Below are positions 58,059 through 64,000 of a DNA stretch of 64,000 nucleotides, piece after piece. The translations under genes were made by a program, and so were the position numbers. Origin of the DNA: Eutypella sp. D-1 (taxonomy: Eukaryota; Ascomycota; Sordariomycetes; Xylariales; Diatrypaceae); contig JAJTTP010000013.1 in NCBI GenBank assembly GCA_023313575.1, positions 868,001 to 932,000 on the forward strand. The letters run 5' to 3'. The notes below the pieces were generated by a model, which was given only the letters and a program-made list of their open reading frames with translations, was not told the DNA's origin and did no database searches. Numbering within the stretch: position 1 is the first letter of the stretch; the number at the start of each line of letters is the position of its first letter.

Positions 58059-59547
58059 CTAATTATCCTTCAGGGCGTTCTTGTCACTGAACGGGCTCTG
58101 GTCCCGGATGGACGAGGACGAATTCCGCTTCTCGGCGTGTGGCGTCCGCTGCTCCGTCGCTGCCGGCTCCTCGCCCACGGCAGTGAGGGAAGACGTACTC
58201 TGCGAAGGTTTAGGGGATGGCTTTGCGGGCGGGTCAGCGAAAGGGCCCTGGTCTGGTGTGGTGGTGGTAGGTGTTTTGTCGGTGTCAGTGACGGTGATGG
58301 TGGCGGTGGCGGATTCCTTCTCATTCTCTGGGACCTCACTTACTTCCACCAACGGCTCAGCATTGTCTTTTTCTGAAGGTGTCGACTCCGATGCTGTTGT
58401 CGTCGTAGAGGCCTTCGATTTGACTTCGATTTGTTTCGGGCTGACGCGCACGATCTGGGGCCGTACAGTCTGAGCTTTCGTTGTAGTGGCGTTCTTAAAG
58501 AAGGTAGCACCGATGCTGAAGGCAGGCGAAGGGGCTCCATTGTTCTCGTATTTCTCGTAATCGACACTCGGCACGGGCGGCGTGCTGTCCTCGCTGTGAC
58601 TGCTGCCGGCGCGGGTCTTGACGCTGACGAGAGAGGGCTTCAGGAAGTTACCCTTCTGAGCTGGTAGCGGGGACACGACGGCGTTCTTGCCGTAGATGGT
58701 AGATGCGACGCTAGATCGAGGGGCGAACGAAGTACGGTCGGTGACACTAGAATAGCCCGAGTACGTAGAGTCGCGGAGATCGCCGGGGACGAAGAAATGC
58801 TGATCCTCGTAAGGCGACCGCGAGCCATTTTCCGAGTGGGCGAGAGGGATCGGGGGCACCGGAGGCACAAGAACGGTGGGGGAGGTCGGGGTGGCGCGGT
58901 TGGTGACGCCGGGGATGTAGGCGATCTGGATGATATTGGAGGCGCGAGTGAGGACTGTGGAGGCAATGGAGTTGACGGTATGTGTCGATGCGCGCTGCGA
59001 TCGTCTCGAGGCGAAGTCCTTCTCGACACCTTCCTTGGCATGTTCGGCGTCTTCCTGCCAGCTACCGTGTTCGTAAGGACCCCTCTTGTTCTTGATACAG
59101 AAGCGCCAGACCAGGTAGGTCAGAATGGCGATAGCAGCCAGTCCTCCTATGACACCACCGGCGATAGCTCCAGCGCTAGGACCGTTATCCGAGTCGGCCG
59201 GAGGGCTGGCGTTGGCGTCCGGAACACAGACAGCTCTGGGACAGGATTTACAATCCATTGGGATGCTGATCTGGCACTTCTGGCCTTCAGGACAAGTAGA
59301 ACATGTCAAAGGTTTGCTGTTGTCGCATAGTACGCAATCATCTCCACCTCCTCCGGAATCTCCCCCCTCGTTTTGATTTTGTCTCCTTGTCAGAATGCCA
59401 TTCCCATCTCTTCTCGTTGAAAACCCGACTTCCTCATCTATTTCATCTGTTAGCGGACAAAATACCTCAATTGTGAAGTGCTTCCTAAACGTTAATTGGA
59501 TGATACTCACCGACAGCAAAGCCGATGAAGCCAAACGAGTCCGTCAT
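58059..59547 (-). CDS. opy2: OPY2 membrane anchor protein (two exons)
   Basis: Single-pass plasma-membrane protein that anchors the adaptor Ste50 and so feeds the osmostress and filamentation MAP-kinase pathways. The preferred model is exon 1 59547-59511 and exon 2 59437-58059, 471 residues, with a 73-nt intron (GTGAGT donor; CTAAC branch; AATAG acceptor, with an in-frame AACAG nine bases earlier). The Cys-rich extracellular motif CVLCDNSKPLTCSTCPEGQK and following CKSCPRAVC lies at about residues 47-85. A transmembrane helix (AIAGGVIGGLAAIAILTYLV) sits near 103-127, followed by a basic stop-transfer (KNKRG) and a long Ser/Pro/Thr-rich cytoplasmic tail with PPVPPIP and PPVPSVDYE motifs. Without splicing, an ATG at 59534 in another exon-1 frame runs straight into the same body, giving a different N-terminus. 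Confidence 0.82.
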
Positions 59548-62500
59548 CTTGGGAAGAATATGGATAGACGATGGAGGTGTGAGTTGAATAATGATAGGGG
59601 CTATCCAAGTATATATTGAACGAACAGCGAACAGCGAAAAGCAAAAGGCGAACAGCGGAGATGCAATGGATATAAGAAGTTTAGAATCGAATCGTCCTTT
59701 CTGATGTGGGTGAGGATCGGCGAGTAGTAGCGTCAGAATGGGTCAGGATGGGCCAGAATGGACCGTAGAAACCGTTCGTTATTGCAGATCGGGAGATGTC
59801 GACGTTAGAGCAGCCGGTGTTTCAATTGGTAGTTTTTGGTAGTTTTGGTTCCAGTGTTGTTCCAGTCGAGTGAGAGAAGGTTATCGAGTAAAAATACTTT
59901 CTCTCTTTTTTTTTCCCTTTTTCTTTTCCGGTTTCTTGCTTTTGCTCTTACTCTTTTGACTCGATCCACACAATCAATCAATCAATCAATTAATCGATCA
60001 ATCACTTTACTTGGTTGCGTTGTGCTACTGCTATCCTCCCTGGCTGGATGGTACCTTTCTTTCTCCCGTACGTCCAGTCCAATAATACAATGGAAGAGGG
60101 AAAAAAAAAGAATTGACGATGTCTGGATGCGCGGATGCGCAAAATGCGGGCTAGACGTTACGTTGCGTTAATAAACTGCTGCGTTGCGTTCCGTTGCGTT
60201 TTTGCGTCGTGTCGTCGTCTCCGTTGTCGTTGCCGGCGTCGTTGTTGTTCGTGACAGAAACAGAATAGACAGAAACAATTACTTAAGACAGGAGAATTGG
60301 GGGGCAAGGGGGAAAAAAGGCCAAAAGCGATTAAAAAAAAGCGTGGTGGCCGGTCAGAGTGGATGCTTGATGCTCACCTCAAAAAGGGCCAGAGCACAGG
60401 GCGCAACAGTGCGTGGGGAGGATGAAAAAAGATGGCTTGAGTTGAACGTATTGAGTGAATGAGGGAAAAAGAAACGGCAGCACGAATCTTGTTGTCGTCG
60501 TTGTTATTGTTGTTGTTGTCAAGTCGTCAAAAGTCAGGTTGAACGAAGGGCACAGAACAGACAAGACAGAACAATAGAATAGCAATACAAGATCATACAA
60601 TTGAATTGAGAAGAAACGAGTGGATTGAGAGGCTAGCTCAAAGAGGGAGTTGAGTGAGTGTGTATAGTGTGATGTATGGGGGGGGGCAAAAAAGAGAATG
60701 AAGATCCGACTTGCGAATTTTGCGAAATGCGAAATCGCGACTAGGCGGTTTAGTTAAGAAGAAAACATCAGCGACATCGAGAATGGAAAAGAAGAAAAAA
60801 GAGGATGTTGTCTTTTTCTTCTTGTTTTTTTCTCGAAAGCCAAAAAAAAAAAGAAAGAGTAGGTTAGGGGAAGAGGTCGATCACGATGTCGATAGGCGAT
60901 AGATTTGGGTCAGATTGGCGCGATGTAGAATGGAGGAAAAAGGGCCCTGGGAGCAGGAGTTGGTTGAGTGTATGCCTAGAATAGATTATGGATTTTGGGA
61001 TGGGATGGGAATGGCTGGACTGCTGGACTGCTGGATGGCTGGATGGGATCGGTCGGTTAGGAGGGAGGGAGGGATGGGATGGGGAGGGATTGGGGGACAA
61101 CGGGATCTTCTTTCTTACTATGTAAGTAAGGTACAGGTAACGACGGCGCGCAAGTTAACAGCTACAGCAACGAGACATATAGCGACAGCGACCCAGGATA
61201 GCGACACTCATTATTAGCAGAGGTTGAGCTCCAGGGCTGGTACCTGGATATTAAAATTCGTTTTAGCGTACCTCCCAGGTACTTGTAATGAGCTACTTTA
61301 GTCGGGACTTTTTGCGGCATCTGGACCGATCCCTGAGGTCCTCCTTTTGTACATAATACATCATCCAGGAACCAGCCCTACCTTTCCAGCAAAAAACCTG
61401 CCCAGGTGAGGTTCTCTGTCCTGCTTGCTACTGCCAAAATGCACACCACACCACCACACCCAGTAAGGGACTGCACCACACCTTCCTAAGTTGCAAAAGA
61501 GAGGTGGACCACTCAAACTCACCCACCAGTCCACTTTACCTTAACCTACTTGCTCGGTAGGTACACAAGAATCGCTTACTTAGGAGGGAATGTGTACTTC
61601 CCACCACTAAGGCGCATGGTGAGACGGCGATGTACACACGGGCTGCGTAACGAGGTACTACTACTTTGGACGGGATAGGTAGGTACCTGGTGTGGAACGG
61701 GGACCCGTGGACCACCACCGGGGGGGAAGGAGGGTTCCACCGGAGGGGGAGGAAGGGCTGGGCTGGCTGGCTGGAGTGGACGGAGGTAGGGATACCCCCA
61801 TGTAACTTAGCAACCCTTCCTCATATGTACGAAGTAGCTCCGTACAAAGGGTACCGGGGTAGGGGTATAGATGGTGCGATGGAATGCGGGTAGAATGAAT
61901 TCAATGACTGAAATAGATGGATGGGATGAATGGGATGATAATTCCGAATAGCGAACAAAATGCAAGGCACCACCTGGGCAAGGAAACCAAAGTGGGAATG
62001 CCAGCCTTTTTCTGCCAGGAAACGCAAGCGAGTTTTTTAAACAACAATTACGAGGATGGGGGCCGCCCGCCGGCAAGGAAAGCGGGAGGAAGTTCTGGCC
62101 AACAAACGTCCGGACCTTTCTTTGCTTGAATGAAGGGTTGGTTTTCCTTGAATGCCCAGATGGGTGGGTAGTGGGGAGGGGGGGGGGCAGGTTCCAGGTA
62201 CGGTTACTATAACTAGTAGTACTACATACTACGGGGCGTTTCTGGCGTTTGTATCATCCCATCCCATCCCATCGTACCTCGTAATGTCCATATGTGTGCG
62301 TGTGTACCTAGGTACCGCGCGGCGGCAGCCATCATACCTGAAGAGGCTGTCGGTCGGTCAGTCTGCCAGTTTCATCTTCACCACCATGAGGTTTTTAGGT
62401 GTTTTTTTTTCTCTCTTCTTCCGTCTTCCATTTATTTCAACTCAGTAACCCAATCATAAAGAAGGTTGGCCGCTACAAGATAGTATCGGTGAGATCAGGA

Positions 62501-64000
62501 CAGGCATTTCCCTTCCCTTCTCTTCTCCCCCCCCCCCCCTTCCATTCCTCCCGCTGGTTTTTAAACACTTTTTTCTTTCACACGTTTTGCCTACATACGG
62601 GTCGGGCGGGTGGCTTGTCTCCCCCCCTTGTCTTGTCTGGAGTAGACGGGGTTAAGATATAAGTAGGGGAGATGAAACATGTCGATGGATTGTCATGTCA
62701 TCAGCTGTTAGCCAGTGTACACTACCACTACTACACACATCCATGAAATAAAGCCTTATTAGCGACCGATGAATCCGCAACTACCCCCCCCCCCCGGCCG
62801 GTCATGACCCTCATTTTGAAGGAGGAACACACTTCCTTCCTTTGCCCTGCCTCAAGTCGCCGTCCCGAGATGAATCGCATCGCATCGCATCTATCCTGCG
62901 TTATGCCGCGTGTAGGCGGCGACGGTAGGGTGCATCCTCATTGGTGATTCCGTCTGTCCGTCCGTCCGTACGTAAGGAAAGGCTTATGGCCAATGTTCAT
63001 GCTCGACTTATTCAGTCATCCATTCCAAGGCTTGATTAATCTATGTCATTCATCGCCGACCGATGATGCAACGATGTGATCGGTCCCCCGGTCAATCCTG
63101 GGCAATGAAGCCATCCCGTTTCGTCTTCCCCGTGGCTTTCCCAAATCAACAATATCCATCCACCCCTCCATTATCTTATTCACATATCTGCTATCAGCCG
63201 CCGCCGTTGTGGATAAATACATTATATGCCTACCTACTTACCTACATACGCCTACAAGAGCCAAGGTAGGATTGCCCTTCCCTTTCTCCAGAGAGATGGG
63301 GAAGTCGGTTTTTAAAAGGGATGCATTAGGGCGTGTCTTGGCCCGCCGGATTTAATTTGGGCTGATCGCCCAATCATGGGTCCCCGCGCTTTTTCCCACT
63401 TGACGATCTCCGGGTATGTAATTAATTCAGTCGGCTAGCCAATCCATGTCCGTGCCTGCCTGCCTGCCTACCTCGAGTGATAGTGAGCAGGTAAAAAGAA
63501 ATTCCCCTAGGGCTTATTGCCATGCCAGTAGTATGTAAATACATACTGGTAGATAGACAGGCTATGTGGCTTGTAACAGGGCAAGCAGTTGCTATACATA
63601 CCTAGTATATGATGTACTACAACACTTCTATTTAGATCCATGGTAATTCCTTGCCGGGAGGGGTATCAATGAATCATGTTATAATACCTATCAGACGAAG
63701 AAGAATGCATGTGTAGATTTATTATTTCTTTCCTTTTTTTTCGTCAGCCTAATAACCGGGTAGGGCCACGCGGACGTCGACGGGCAGCAACAAGGGAGGG
63801 CGGGATATTAAGACAAGCATCTCACGTGGTTCTGGTATGCGAGTGATACACATGTGCGCCTCTGTCTGTCTCTCTCTCTCTCCCCCTCCTCTGTGCCTTC
63901 ATGTGCGAAGTATGTATGTGCATGTATGATGCACGGGTTTTCTCGCCGCAGATTCTAGGCCTGCTCTCTCATCGAGCACACCCACCCATCTCCAAGCCAT
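59548..64000. other. 4.4 kb upstream of OPY2, no gene supported
   Basis: Contains the OPY2 promoter and leader, many homopolymer runs (T, A, G and C tracts) and short tandem repeats: CAATCAAT near 59972-59990, GGATGGGATGG/GCTGGACT near 60998-61060, CATCC near 62257-62275, CGCAT near 62877-62890, CCGT near 62955-62970. TACCTAGGTACC occurs at 62305-62316. Frames such as 62152-62448 are low-complexity. A gene off the right edge cannot be excluded. Confidence 0.45.

Overview
The window is nuclear DNA from a filamentous ascomycete (Pezizomycotina, most likely a Sordariomycete). The evidence is short introns with GTGAGT/GTAAGT donors, CTAAC-type branch points and AG acceptors; fungus-specific families (OPY2, MIM2, HFI1/ADA1, Dal5-type MFS carrier, fungal rhodopsin-domain 7TM protein); and long, microsatellite-rich intergenic DNA. 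Gene models were assembled by eye by joining reading frames at splice consensus sites and checking that exon phases agree. Family names come from recognising conserved motifs; no database was searched.

Layout, left to right. 1-3158 (-): MRC1/claspin, cut by the left window edge. 4552-6241 (-): SAGA subunit HFI1/ADA1. 7200-10145 (+): gamma-tubulin complex protein GCP3 (Spc98/Alp6). 12199-15844 (-): Wee1 kinase. A 6.3 kb stretch without a convincing gene follows, holding a tRNA-like box A/box B pair. 22197-23199 (-): wrecked GMC oxidoreductase. 23947-24417 (-): orphan ORF. 24850-26678 (-): MFS transporter. 28446-30009 (+): rhodopsin-domain 7TM protein. 30781-32392 (+): F-box protein. An AT-rich repeat island lies near 33.5-34.0 kb. 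34392-36619 (-): eIF2 beta with a six-codon first exon and a 958-nt first intron. 38044-38527 (+): MIM2. 40305-41900 (-): indoleamine 2,3-dioxygenase. 42942-47177 (-): 1411-residue secreted mucin-like Ser/Thr protein. 47985-48678 (-): conserved fungal protein of unknown function, 5' exon unresolved. 49432-51942 (+): DNA polymerase epsilon subunit B (DPB2). 52722-54638 (+): F-box/ankyrin-like protein. 58059-59547 (-): OPY2 membrane anchor. The last 4.4 kb has no gene I can support.

Most genes are housekeeping genes with no operon-like relation. By coincidence or not, several act in S-phase and mitotic control: MRC1 and DPB2 (replisome), WEE1 (Cdk1 inhibition), GCP3 (spindle nucleation). The accessory-looking part is 22-34 kb: the broken GMC gene, transporter, 7TM protein, F-box gene, orphan ORF and AT-rich island. 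I found no CRISPR, rRNA, intact tRNA or intact transposon, and no clear new multi-gene system. The most interesting signals are the OPY2 start region, where the spliced and unspliced messages both enter the same frame from different ATGs; the large eIF2 beta leader intron; the giant mucin-like protein; the paired perfect hairpins upstream of it; and the recurring TACCTAGGTA-type motif in intergenic DNA.
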